Shown here piece after piece: positions 1 to 8,016 of a stretch of DNA of 64,000 nt (position 1 is its first letter; the number at the start of each line of letters is the position of its first letter). The notes under the pieces were generated by a model, which saw only the letters and a list, made by a program, of their open reading frames with translations, did no database searches and was not told the DNA's origin. A program made the position numbers and the translations under genes. This DNA is from an uncultured Allomuricauda sp. (GTDB lineage: Bacteria > Bacteroidota > Bacteroidia > Flavobacteriales > Flavobacteriaceae): positions 248,001-312,000 of the forward strand of contig NZ_CANMPQ010000002.1 in assembly GCF_947499695.1 (NCBI RefSeq). Direction: 5' to 3'.

Positions 1-834
1 CCAAATAATAGTTTGGAACTAGTTCTAAATGCTCAAATGAAAGCCTCCAAAAATGTAGCTCCAAAAAATGGTCAGTTTCCGCTTCTCGTTTGGAGCCTGC
101 GCTATGGAACTGTGGAATCCCAATTCCTGATTTCAGAATATTTGGCTAGTCAAGGTTATGTTGTGGCTTTTGTTGAAGACAATCCAAATTCCGAGTTTCC
201 TTGGCAATTACCTTCTGCTGAAGAAAAAGAATCGGTCCTAAACCAACAAATTGCCGATTTGAATCACGCTATAGCCCATTTGAAAAAGCAGCAGAACATA
301 GATAAGGACAGAATTGGAATTTTGTCCTGGAGTTATGCCGGAGAATCGGCAATTCTAACCCAAATGAGCAATTCCGATATAGATTTGGTTGTTGGATTGA
401 GTTCGATAGGGTTTTCATATGGAGTGTATTCAGGAGGCGAACTCCCAAATAAAATTGTAACAGACCAAATTCAGGTTCCATATCTAATTTTATCCGAAAA
501 AATTGGAACTAACGGAAAGGAAAGAACACCTCCGGACATTTTTGATGACATGAATTCTAATTCCCGCTTCGTCTCCTTTGAGGAACTCTCCCATGGAAAT
601 TTTAATGCTATGGAAGGGATGATCCCAGGAATTTTGAACACAAACAAAGTTCAAAGCTGGTCAAAAGGTGGGGAATTAGCCCAATTAGGGTACGAAACTA
701 TCTGTAAAACTACCCTCTCTTTCATTAATGCAGTCCTTCAATCTTCCAATTCAATTTCTTTTGATAACCAAATGAAAGAATTAAAAGAAATACTACCCCC
801 AACATTTATTTCAGTTTACCAGCCTAAAAACTAA
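1..834 (+). CDS. Alpha/beta hydrolase, 5' end outside window
   Basis: The frame is open from the first base, so the N-terminus, and any signal peptide, is missing. About 277 residues are visible. It looks like a dienelactone-hydrolase or PAF-acetylhydrolase-like alpha/beta hydrolase. A beta strand IGILSWSY leads into SWSYAGES, a variant of the usual GxSxG nucleophile elbow with Ser in place of the first Gly. Near residue 198 (counting from the TTG at 13) the motif SHGNF probably carries the catalytic His. The substrate cannot be told. The gene converges on the arylsulfotransferase-like gene, with 80 bp between and no clear terminator. The family call is fairly firm; the specific function is unknown. 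Confidence 0.75.
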   Translation, partial: PNNSLELVLNAQMKASKNVAPKNGQFPLLVWSLRYGTVESQFLISEYLASQGYVVAFVEDNPNSEFPWQLPSAEEKESVLNQQIADLNHAIAHLKKQQNIDKDRIGILSWSYAGESAILTQMSNSDIDLVVGLSSIGFSYGVYSGGELPNKIVTDQIQVPYLILSEKIGTNGKERTPPDIFDDMNSNSRFVSFEELSHGNFNAMEGMIPGILNTNKVQSWSKGGELAQLGYETICKTTLSFINAVLQSSNSISFDNQMKELKEILPPTFISVYQPKN

Positions 835-914
835 ATAGCGCTCTTATAGTTTTGGGTGGAGCAGTTTTTTTGTTGACTTTTTACGATTGAACAAATCCAT
901 TTTTCTAAATCTAT

Positions 915-2468
915 CTAAGGATACAACTCCATGCGCAAAACATTGTGGAAACTAATATTGAACACACTGTTAGGAGGGTTTATTGTAGCTTCAAAAATCA
1001 CTGATTTGGTATCATAATCTACCTCAATAACTTTGCCCGCAGCAACACCTTGGCCTACGGAAGCCCCAGGGGTAAATAATATTGAATTGTTGTCCGTCAC
1101 ATAGCTAACTTTTGATACAATTCTGGAATAGGTCTCCTCTCCTCTCTCTTTTCCATATGACCAAACTTGTTTAATGGTCTTGTTAACCGAATCGATTTCA
1201 TACTCAACTGCACGACTATAAGGCCCAAAATTGGTATAATTCCTGTTGTCTCCATTATCAAAGACCATTAAGTTTCCATTGGGTAAAAGAATGGGTGAAT
1301 GTTGATACCATGGCCATTCAAAATCAGGATGGTTGCTATTTCCCACCAATACATCCATATCGGTGATTTCCAAATCCCCTGAGTCTAGAGGTGTCAACAG
1401 AAATTGATTTAAATCCAAACCATTGCCTGCAGTTCCCCAAGCTTCATGCGGAGCCAAAATATAGCTCAATTCGTTTTGTTCGTTGAGCTTAACAATCCCT
1501 TGCGTTCTCCCAGAAACGATAATTTCATTGTCTTGTTGGCTATATTCAATAGCATTCGCATGAAACCAATCAACATCTAAATTGGCCAAATCAGTCGGCC
1601 ATGCGCGACGGGCATTGTCCAACGGAATATTTAAATCCCATGTGGTAACAATCTGACCGGTGTTACGATCTATCTCAATAATTACATCCTCAACGGTAGA
1701 TTTAGAGACATCACTAACAGTCACTAAAAAATTCCCGTTCGGTTTTTCAATGACGTGATGATGAAAGTCGTTCCCCATTAAGCTCCAGGAATTGATAATA
1801 TTTCCCATTATATCAATTTCATAAAGACTAGTTGTGGAAGCATCACCAAACAGTAGGTTGCCATTTTGTAAACGTGTCATTCCATTATCATAGAATAAAT
1901 TTGAAAGCTGGGGATGGTTTGAAAAATCCAAATACCATCTAATATCACCATACTGATCGAACATGAAAGGCCTTTGAGGTCTAAAATTTTCACTGAACCC
2001 AAAGTAATTCACAAAATTAAAAACAGGTGCTGAAGCATTTGAAGGCACATCAATCGAAATTTGGGGCATATCAGCAATAAGTTGCCCGGTTTGAACTGAC
2101 AATGTCTGTGTTTCAATCGTATTTCCGGAGGTATCAGAAAGCTTAATCTCCACTTCATTCAAATGATCAGCATATAACCCCAGAACTTCCAGTTCAAAGT
2201 CAGTCCCAGTGGTATTGAACTTTTTAGTCACTGAAGAAGCAGTGCCATTTTGCCCAAGAACCGTAAGTTGTACCATCACCTCTTCATTAGTTTTCAAATC
2301 CAATAAAGCTGTCAATGGTGCTGCTCCAGATGGATTAAGCCTAATTTCCACTTCTTCGATGACATCAGAGTCAATAGGCGGGGGATTCTCCGGGCCGGTA
2401 TCATCGTTTGAACAGCCGTAAAAAATCAAGGTAAAATAGACAATCTGAAATAGGGTCTTTGCTTTCAT
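915..2468 (-). CDS. Arylsulfotransferase (ASST) family lipoprotein
   Basis: 517 residues. The N-terminus MKAKTLFQIVY leads to a lipobox ending FYGC (Cys19), so it should be a lipoprotein. After an immunoglobulin-like N-terminal part (about 40-140) comes a beta-propeller resembling aryl-sulfate sulfotransferases (Pfam Arylsulfotrans). It has repeated His-containing blades: GNDFHHHVIEKPNGNFLV, DWFHANAIEYS and HSPILLPNGNLMVFDNGDNR. Family members move sulfate between phenolic compounds through a histidine intermediate. Many Bacteroidota homologues are of unproven activity, so the donor and acceptor are unknown. Its start is divergent from crtY, 93 bp away, and a -7-like TAATTTG lies about 20 nt upstream. 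It has no obvious functional link to its neighbours. Confidence 0.8.
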   Translation of the reverse strand: MKAKTLFQIVYFTLIFYGCSNDDTGPENPPPIDSDVIEEVEIRLNPSGAAPLTALLDLKTNEEVMVQLTVLGQNGTASSVTKKFNTTGTDFELEVLGLYADHLNEVEIKLSDTSGNTIETQTLSVQTGQLIADMPQISIDVPSNASAPVFNFVNYFGFSENFRPQRPFMFDQYGDIRWYLDFSNHPQLSNLFYDNGMTRLQNGNLLFGDASTTSLYEIDIMGNIINSWSLMGNDFHHHVIEKPNGNFLVTVSDVSKSTVEDVIIEIDRNTGQIVTTWDLNIPLDNARRAWPTDLANLDVDWFHANAIEYSQQDNEIIVSGRTQGIVKLNEQNELSYILAPHEAWGTAGNGLDLNQFLLTPLDSGDLEITDMDVLVGNSNHPDFEWPWYQHSPILLPNGNLMVFDNGDNRNYTNFGPYSRAVEYEIDSVNKTIKQVWSYGKERGEETYSRIVSKVSYVTDNNSILFTPGASVGQGVAAGKVIEVDYDTKSVIFEATINPPNSVFNISFHNVLRMELYP

Positions 2469-2541
2469 AACAATTGATATATGCGTTTCAAATTAGTGAT
2501 TTTTTCATTCTTCCAATAGCACGTATTCTCTGTTCGCTCGC

Positions 2542-2549
2542 TTAATTTG
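2542..2549 (+). promoter_or_regulatory. Probable -7 element of crtY
   Basis: TTAATTTG differs from the Bacteroidota consensus TAnnTTTG at one position and ends 12 nt before the crtY ATG. It would place the transcript start just upstream of the ATG. No convincing -33 TTG is seen at the right spacing. Confidence 0.4.
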
Positions 2550-2561
2550 TATTTTTGGATA

Positions 2562-3704
2562 ATGTCGAACTTTGACTACATCATCATTGGAGCCGGAGCT
2601 GCGGGTTTGTTACTAGCCGATACACTTACTCAGGATGAATTCTTTTCCACAAGCTCTATATTGATAATCGACAGGGACGATAAAACTTCCAATGACCGCA
2701 CCTGGTGCTTCTGGGAAAAAAGCGATGGGAAATTTGACCATTTACTTCATAAAAGTTGGCAAGACATTTTCTTCGCCACAGAGCAAATTGAACGCTCTGA
2801 TTCAATAGCCCCTTATCAATACAAAATGTTGAAGGGTATCGATTTTTACAACCACTATTTGGATAGAATCAAAAAACACCCCAATGTAACATGGATTAAA
2901 GACAGGGTGATTTTGATAGAAGAAAGTGAACATAAAGTATTGGTAACATCTCAAAATGGTTTTTTTACCTCAACCAAGGTTTTCAATAGTTGGATGAATC
3001 ATCAAAATGTGACATCCCAAAAAAAATATCCGTTAATCCAACAGCACTTTGTGGGCTGGTTCGTAAAAACGGAAAAGCCAATTTTCAATTCGAACGAGGC
3101 GACCTTTATGGATTTTTCCATTCCTCAAAAAGGTAATACGCGTTTTATGTATGTACTTCCTTTTTCAGAAACGGAAGCGCTATTGGAGTATACGCTGTTT
3201 TCTGAAAACACCTTGGACAAATCAGAATATGAAGCCGGTATTCGTGAGTATATAGAGCAGCGCTTAGGAAATACTCCTTTTAAAATTATAGCTGTGGAGC
3301 AAGGTAACATCCCCATGACCTGTTATGGATTTCATGAACATAATTCCGACTCACTGCTCAATATTGGTATTGCAGGTGGATGGGCCAAACCAAGTACTGG
3401 TTTTACCTTTTATAATACGCATAGAAAAGTTGCGCAACTCGTTCAACACTTAAAAAAGAATCAACCATTATCACGATTCCATAAAAGGAATAAATTCTGG
3501 TATTACGATTTACTACTATTGGACATTCTCTATCGTGAAAACCATTTGGGGAGCTCCATATTTGGAGCCATGTTTCAAAAAAGAAAGCCTCAACTGATAT
3601 TGAAGTTCTTGGATGAGGAGACTTCTTTATGGGAAGATTTGCAGATAATCAGCGCTTGCCCAAAGTTGCCTTTTCTTAAAGCGCTTTGGAAACGTATTTT
3701 CTAA
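2562..3704 (+). CDS. crtY: Lycopene beta-cyclase
   Basis: 380 residues. An N-terminal dinucleotide-binding motif DYIIIGAGAAGLLLAD (GxGxxG at residues 10-15) is followed by the NDRTWCFWE block typical of CrtY/CrtL cyclases. A second flavin or substrate region reads GIAGGWAKPSTGFTF. The enzyme closes the ends of lycopene into beta-ionone rings, giving beta-carotene, the precursor of zeaxanthin in flavobacteria. I chose the ATG at 2562. An in-frame TTG at 2547 lies inside the -7-like sequence TTAATTTG (2542-2549) and so is unlikely to be translated. The 3' end overlaps the convergent polyprenyl synthetase gene by 4 bp. No other crt genes lie in the window. Confidence 0.93.
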   Translation: MSNFDYIIIGAGAAGLLLADTLTQDEFFSTSSILIIDRDDKTSNDRTWCFWEKSDGKFDHLLHKSWQDIFFATEQIERSDSIAPYQYKMLKGIDFYNHYLDRIKKHPNVTWIKDRVILIEESEHKVLVTSQNGFFTSTKVFNSWMNHQNVTSQKKYPLIQQHFVGWFVKTEKPIFNSNEATFMDFSIPQKGNTRFMYVLPFSETEALLEYTLFSENTLDKSEYEAGIREYIEQRLGNTPFKIIAVEQGNIPMTCYGFHEHNSDSLLNIGIAGGWAKPSTGFTFYNTHRKVAQLVQHLKKNQPLSRFHKRNKFWYYDLLLLDILYRENHLGSSIFGAMFQKRKPQLILKFLDEETSLWEDLQIISACPKLPFLKALWKRIF

Positions 3705-4684
3705 ACTGTTCGCTGCATCAGATTTTGTCCAAACTCTTTTAAAATCAGTTTGTTTTCTTCAGGCAGATTAATCTTGGACAATGCGGCAAAAGCCCTTTGG
3801 GTATAAGTATTAATTTCATCTTTGGTCACTTCTACTGCTCCGCTATCTAAGAAAATTGATTTTACAGTCTCTACTTTTGTTTCAGAATTCTCAGGTTTTA
3901 TTGTGTACAGGTGAAGAAGACTCTCCTTTTGGTTTAGTTTTGCGAATTCCAAGGATTTTAGATACAAAAAAGTTTTTTTGTTTTCCATAATATCGCCGCC
4001 AACCTGTTTTCCGAAAGTTTCTGGATCGCCAAAGGCATCCAAATAGTCATCTTGCAATTGAAAGGCTATACCAAGGTTTCTTCCGAATTCATAAATCCAA
4101 TCTGCATTCTCTTCAGAGGTTTCCGATATAACAGCTCCCATTTTCATGGCTGTCGCTACCAAGACCGCGGTCTTATATTCAATCATTTTTAAATACTCTG
4201 GAATGGTGACATCGTCCCTGGTCTCGAAATCCACATCATACTGCTGCCCCTCGCATACTTCAATAGCGGTTTTGCTAAAAAGAGTGGTTAGTATTTTAAA
4301 CATATCCGATGGATAACTCTCCAAATATTGATAGGAATTGATCAACATGGCATCCCCAGATAAAATACCTGTATTTATATCCCATTTTTCGTGAACAGTG
4401 GTTTTTCCCCTTCGCAATGGCGCATCATCCATAATATCGTCATGAACCAATGAAAAATTATGGAATACCTCAATGGCCAAAGCGGCATCCAAAGCTTTGG
4501 AAATATTTCCGCCGAACAAGTCCGTAGTCATTAATGTGAGTACCGGACGTAGACGCTTCCCTCCCAAACTCAAAATATAACTTATGGGTTCATAAAGATT
4601 TTTAGGTTCTTTGAGAGCAGTCTTTTCTTCTAGATATGAGACGAACGTGCTGCGATACTGTTCAATGGCATTTGAATTGGTCAT
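3701..4684 (-). CDS. Polyprenyl synthetase (FPP/GGPP synthase family)
   Basis: 327 residues, the usual length for a trans-isoprenyl diphosphate synthase. The first aspartate-rich motif is DDIMDD (82-87), followed by PLRRGK. The second is DDYLD (212-216). GGKRLRP at 41-47 is the IPP-binding region. Phe77 sits five residues before the first Asp, a position that limits chain length, so a C15 or C20 product is likely rather than a long quinone side chain. This is inference. With crtY next door and dxs 14 kb away, a role as supplier of GGPP for carotenoids is reasonable. A perfect -7 element ends only 4 nt before the ATG. Confidence 0.9.
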   Translation of the reverse strand: MTNSNAIEQYRSTFVSYLEEKTALKEPKNLYEPISYILSLGGKRLRPVLTLMTTDLFGGNISKALDAALAIEVFHNFSLVHDDIMDDAPLRRGKTTVHEKWDINTGILSGDAMLINSYQYLESYPSDMFKILTTLFSKTAIEVCEGQQYDVDFETRDDVTIPEYLKMIEYKTAVLVATAMKMGAVISETSEENADWIYEFGRNLGIAFQLQDDYLDAFGDPETFGKQVGGDIMENKKTFLYLKSLEFAKLNQKESLLHLYTIKPENSETKVETVKSIFLDSGAVEVTKDEINTYTQRAFAALSKINLPEENKLILKEFGQNLMQRTV

Positions 4685-4688
4685 ATGT

Positions 4689-4696
4689 CAAAAATA
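4689..4696 (-). promoter_or_regulatory. -7 element immediately before the polyprenyl synthetase ATG
   Basis: On the minus strand TATTTTTG matches TAnnTTTG exactly. Only four bases (ACAT) separate it from the ATG at 4684. Transcription normally starts a few bases after this element, so the mRNA should have almost no leader. Confidence 0.6.
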
Positions 4697-4809
4697 AGGT
4701 CAATAAATGAAAAAACGAGCCAATACCAATTAGAGTTTACCATTTGAATTTCTTAATGTAAAAAGACAAATTCAGCAAGATTCGGAAAAAAATTGTTCAA
4801 AAAACGCAA

Positions 4810-4817
4810 TAGATTTG
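4810..4817 (+). promoter_or_regulatory. -7 element overlapping the apparent TTG start of the ECF sigma gene
   Basis: TAGATTTG is an exact TAnnTTTG match. Its last three bases are the TTG that opens the longest sigma-factor frame. If the element is used, the first start inside the transcript is the in-frame GTG at 4866. Confidence 0.5.
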
Positions 4818-5405
4818 AAAACCTTCGTCTTTATTAGTGAAGACGGCAAACAGTCTATTAGAACGGTGACCAACAAAGAGAACTATAATAATCTTTCGAC
4901 TTTTTTCAACGATGAGTATCATTCGCTGAAGATGTATGTGCAATCTAAAGTCGATGATTCAACCGAGCGTGATGCTGAAGATATTGTTCAGGATGTAGCG
5001 TTGCGGATATTCTCCAGATCGGAAGATTTGTCGCCCATTACCAATATTGCCGGTTTTGTTTATAACTCGATTAGGAACAAAATCATTGATGTCCTGAGAA
5101 CAAAAAAGGAAAGTGTTCACGAAAGCGAGGATATCGATACCAAATGGGCGGAGTTTGCCGAGCTTTTTTATGGGAATGCCGATAATTCGTATCCCGAAGA
5201 CTTGATGCACGCTTTGAAAAAAGCCATTCAATCGTTGAAACCATCATATCAGGATATTATAATCGCTGTCGATTTTGAGGGTTACTCATATCGCGAAATC
5301 TCAGCTCAAACAGGCATTTCCCAAGGAACTTTAATGTCAAGAAGACATAGGGCATTGTCCCTTTTATCAAATAATTTAGAAATCGAAAAAATTAAAATGA
5401 ATTAA
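4815..5405 (+). CDS. ECF-type RNA polymerase sigma factor
   Basis: Up to 196 residues. Region 2 runs from about 33 to 100, with DAEDIVQDVALRIF and the core-binding and -10 recognition stretch FVYNSIRNKIIDVLR. Region 4 is at the C-terminus: ALKKAIQSLKPSYQDII, then the helix-turn-helix YREISAQTGISQGTLMSRRH. There is no ATG before region 2. Start candidates are TTG 4815 (within a -7 element) and GTG 4866, which would give 179 residues. A small two-helix membrane protein follows 11 bp later and may be its anti-sigma or sensor partner, an inference from position only. It belongs to a Bacteroidota ECF group that directs stress or surface functions. Confidence 0.88.
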   Translation: MKTFVFISEDGKQSIRTVTNKENYNNLSTFFNDEYHSLKMYVQSKVDDSTERDAEDIVQDVALRIFSRSEDLSPITNIAGFVYNSIRNKIIDVLRTKKESVHESEDIDTKWAEFAELFYGNADNSYPEDLMHALKKAIQSLKPSYQDIIIAVDFEGYSYREISAQTGISQGTLMSRRHRALSLLSNNLEIEKIKMN

Positions 5406-5416
5406 AATTAAGAGAT

Positions 5417-5842
5417 ATGGAACCAAGTGATATATACTATGAAAGAAAAGTAGAAAAATATGTGACCAAGGGGTTTAAAATATTCTTTATGGCCATCATC
5501 TTTATAGGCCTGGTATTCCTTGCCGGGTATGTATTGATGCACCTTTGGAACTGGTTAATGCCGGACCTTTTCGGCCTTACCACAATAGGATATTGGCAAG
5601 CCCTGGGGTTAATGTTATTGGCCAAGTTTATTTTTGGCTTTGGCAATCATTCCTCCAAGGGCAGCGGTAGCAAGAGGAACAAAAAGCACAGAAAATGGGA
5701 CCGTTTTTGTGACCCAAAAAACGGCGATTCAGATTGGCGTTATTATGACCAATATTGGAAGGAAGAGGGCAAAGCAGCCTTTAATGCTTATATCGAACGT
5801 ATCAGAAATGAAAAAAACAATGGCTCCACAGAAGAAAACTAG
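5417..5842 (+). CDS. Small two-helix membrane protein linked to the ECF sigma gene
   Basis: 141 residues. Two hydrophobic helices lie at about 21-43 (IFFMAIIFIGLVFLAGYVL) and 59-77 (YWQALGLMLLAKFIFGF), joined by the loop HLWNWLMPDLFGLTT. The C-terminal tail of about 60 residues is charged and rich in Trp, Tyr and Lys, and is presumably cytoplasmic. I recognise no named domain with certainty. Similar short membrane proteins with a WNWLMP-type loop often follow ECF sigma genes in flavobacteria. Its place 11 bp after the sigma gene suggests one transcript and a possible anti-sigma or sensing role. It has no zinc-finger ASD motif. Confidence 0.7.
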   Translation: MEPSDIYYERKVEKYVTKGFKIFFMAIIFIGLVFLAGYVLMHLWNWLMPDLFGLTTIGYWQALGLMLLAKFIFGFGNHSSKGSGSKRNKKHRKWDRFCDPKNGDSDWRYYDQYWKEEGKAAFNAYIERIRNEKNNGSTEEN

Positions 5843-5999
5843 TGTCTTACAACGAATCGAAAACTACGGGCGGAGAGCTTTTTTCTGGAATTCAAAACCA
5901 AAAACAACAATTCAGTCCAATTCTAACACTACAGTTCGTCAATAAAGTATTGATTCGTAGGTGAAAACAAAAAATTAATCTCTCGTTAAAAAAATGTGA

Positions 6000-6039
6000 A
6001 ACTTTGGAAACTTTTTTTGTTTTTAAAGTTTCCAAAGTT
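6000..6039. promoter_or_regulatory. Perfect inverted repeat upstream of tetR, probable operator
   Basis: Arms AACTTTGGAAACTTT (6000-6014) and AAAGTTTCCAAAGTT (6025-6039) are exact reverse complements, separated by 10 T-rich bases. The repeat ends 16 nt before the chosen tetR ATG. A -7-like AAACTTTG (5999-6006) lies within the left arm. This is the expected position for an operator by which the TetR protein represses its own efflux operon. A hairpin with another role is possible, but there is no gene stop immediately upstream that would need a terminator. Confidence 0.7.
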
Positions 6040-6055
6040 ATTTTTGCTGCCCATT

Positions 6056-6661
6056 ATGAGAGAGAAGATTTTACATAAGGCGACAGAAATGTTTTTGAAT
6101 CTTGGATTTAAGAGCGTGACGATGGACGATTTGGCCAATGAAATGGGGATTTCAAAAAAAACGATTTACTCCCATTATGAAAACAAGACCATGTTGGTTG
6201 AAGAAAGTACCATGGCCCTGTTTTGGTTCATATCAAATGGTATAGATGAAATTGTCGCCTTACAGAAAAACCCAATTGAGGAACTCTACGAGATTAAGAA
6301 GTTTGTGATGCTTCACTTAAAAAATGAGAAATCCTCACCACAATATCAGTTGCAAAAGTACTATCCCAAAGTTCATGAATCCTTAAAGAGCAAACAATTC
6401 GATGTAATGCAAGATTGCATTATTGAAAATGTTAGAAGGGGAATGGAAATGAAGATATACCGCGACAATCTGAACGTAGACTTTGTGTCACGTATCTATT
6501 TTTCTGGAGTTACCAGCATTAAGGATAACAGTCTTTTTCCCATGCAGATTTTCTCTATGCCCGAGTTAATGGATTACTATTTGGAATATCATCTTAGGGG
6601 AATTGTAACACCCGAAGGAAGAAAAATATTAAACTCAATCATCAATTCAAACCAAGAATAA
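6056..6661 (+). CDS. TetR/AcrR family transcriptional regulator
   Basis: 201 residues from the ATG at 6056. The longer GTG frame from 5996 would translate the operator palindrome, so I reject it. The N-terminal DNA-binding domain is typical: ILHKATEMFLNLGFKSVTMD, then DLANEMGISKKTIYSHYENK (about 22-41). The helical C-terminal ligand and dimer domain is not informative about the inducer. The stop is directly followed by the tolC ATG, so it is the first gene of a tetR-tolC-hlyD-RND operon that it almost certainly represses. The inducer would be a substrate of the pump or membrane stress (inferred). Confidence 0.92.
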   Translation: MREKILHKATEMFLNLGFKSVTMDDLANEMGISKKTIYSHYENKTMLVEESTMALFWFISNGIDEIVALQKNPIEELYEIKKFVMLHLKNEKSSPQYQLQKYYPKVHESLKSKQFDVMQDCIIENVRRGMEMKIYRDNLNVDFVSRIYFSGVTSIKDNSLFPMQIFSMPELMDYYLEYHLRGIVTPEGRKILNSIINSNQE

Positions 6662-7993
6662 ATGCGAACAACCTTAATCAGTTTATTAGTACTAATGTCA
6701 TGGTTCTCATATGCTCAAGACAGCACCAACAGCTATAGTCTTGATGAAGCCATCATATATGCATTGGAACACAACTACAGTGCGATCAATGCCAATAGAG
6801 ATATTGTGGATGCCCAAAAACAAAAATGGGAAACCATTGCCACGGGACTTCCTCAAATTTCTGGAGCAATCAATTATCAAAATCAGTTAAAGCAGCCTGT
6901 ATCGCAAATTCCTGCCGAGTTTTTTGGCGGTGAGCCAGGCACTTTTCAAGAAGTGGTTTTTGGTCAAGCCCAGTCTGCAACGGCGACAGCAACCTTAGAA
7001 CAGCAAATTTTTGACGGTTCTTATATTGTCGGTGTTCAAGCGACCAAGGCCTTCTTAAGTTTTAGTCAAAACAACAAGGAAAAAACCGAGTTGGATGTCA
7101 GAAAAGCTGTAGCTGAGGCCTATGGCAACGTCCTGCTGGCCCAGGAAAGTGTTTTGATTGCAGAAAACAATAAAGTTACACTCGAAAAGAACCTCTACGA
7201 GACCAAGCGAATCTATGAAAATGGTCTTGGTGATGAAGAAAGTGTTGACCAATTACAGATCACCTTATCATCAATAGAGAATCAACTGAAAAATGCCAAG
7301 CGTTTGGAAAAGATTACGCTCCAGATGTTGAATCTGACCATGGGCCTTCCCATCGAAGCTCCAACAGTTTTAACCGAAAACCTTGATGACCTCACCCAAA
7401 AACAAATCGACTTCGGTCTTTTGGATTCCGAATTCAAAATGGAGAATAACGTGGATTATAAACTAGCCCTTAACTTAAATGAGCAGCGCTATTTTGAACA
7501 TAAGCTTGCCAAAAGTCGAGCACTACCCACTTTAAACGCTTTTGTGAACTACGGAGGAAACTCCTTTAGCGATAGTTTTAATTTTTTAAGCAGTGGTCAG
7601 CAATGGTTTGGATCCTCAGTTTTAGGATTTAACCTCAATGTTCCTATTTTCAGTTCTTTAGGAAGAAGTGCAAGTACACAACGGGCTAAGATAGCGTTGG
7701 AAAAAGCCAAAACTCAATTAACGGAGGCTGAAGAACAAATACGCCTTCAATTGGAAAGTGCTAAAAGTGATTATATACTTTCTATAGAAGAATATGGCAC
7801 TTCCAAGGAAAACCTCAGATTGGCCGAACGTATAGAGAACAAAAATCAAATCAAATATTCTGAAGGTTTGGCAACAAGTTTTGAACTTAGACAAGCACAG
7901 ACACAGCTGTACTCAACTCAACAAGAATATTTACAATCCATGGTCGATGTAATCAACCGCAAGACCAATTTGGAAACCATACTAAATCAATAA
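6662..7993 (+). CDS. TolC family outer-membrane efflux protein
   Basis: 443 residues with a signal peptide (MRTTLISLLVLMSWFSYAQ). Two long coiled-coil helical hairpins are separated by beta segments, as in TolC/OEP proteins. Internal repeats are YALEHNYSAINANRDIVDAQ near the start and LALNLNEQRYFEHKLAKSRA in the second half. It forms the trimeric outer-membrane channel of a tripartite pump whose other two parts follow directly. The start abuts the tetR stop, indicating translational coupling. The end is 23 bp before the adaptor gene. Confidence 0.93.
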   Translation: MRTTLISLLVLMSWFSYAQDSTNSYSLDEAIIYALEHNYSAINANRDIVDAQKQKWETIATGLPQISGAINYQNQLKQPVSQIPAEFFGGEPGTFQEVVFGQAQSATATATLEQQIFDGSYIVGVQATKAFLSFSQNNKEKTELDVRKAVAEAYGNVLLAQESVLIAENNKVTLEKNLYETKRIYENGLGDEESVDQLQITLSSIENQLKNAKRLEKITLQMLNLTMGLPIEAPTVLTENLDDLTQKQIDFGLLDSEFKMENNVDYKLALNLNEQRYFEHKLAKSRALPTLNAFVNYGGNSFSDSFNFLSSGQQWFGSSVLGFNLNVPIFSSLGRSASTQRAKIALEKAKTQLTEAEEQIRLQLESAKSDYILSIEEYGTSKENLRLAERIENKNQIKYSEGLATSFELRQAQTQLYSTQQEYLQSMVDVINRKTNLETILNQ

Positions 7994-8016
7994 TCAAAAA
8001 AGAAAACCATATCATC

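Noticed and set aside
5808-5945. 46-codon frame (MKKTMAPQKKT...) overlapping the end of the ECF-linked membrane protein gene
   Set aside because: Low-complexity Lys/Thr/Asn composition, no domain, overlapping another gene by 35 bp. Not enough support.
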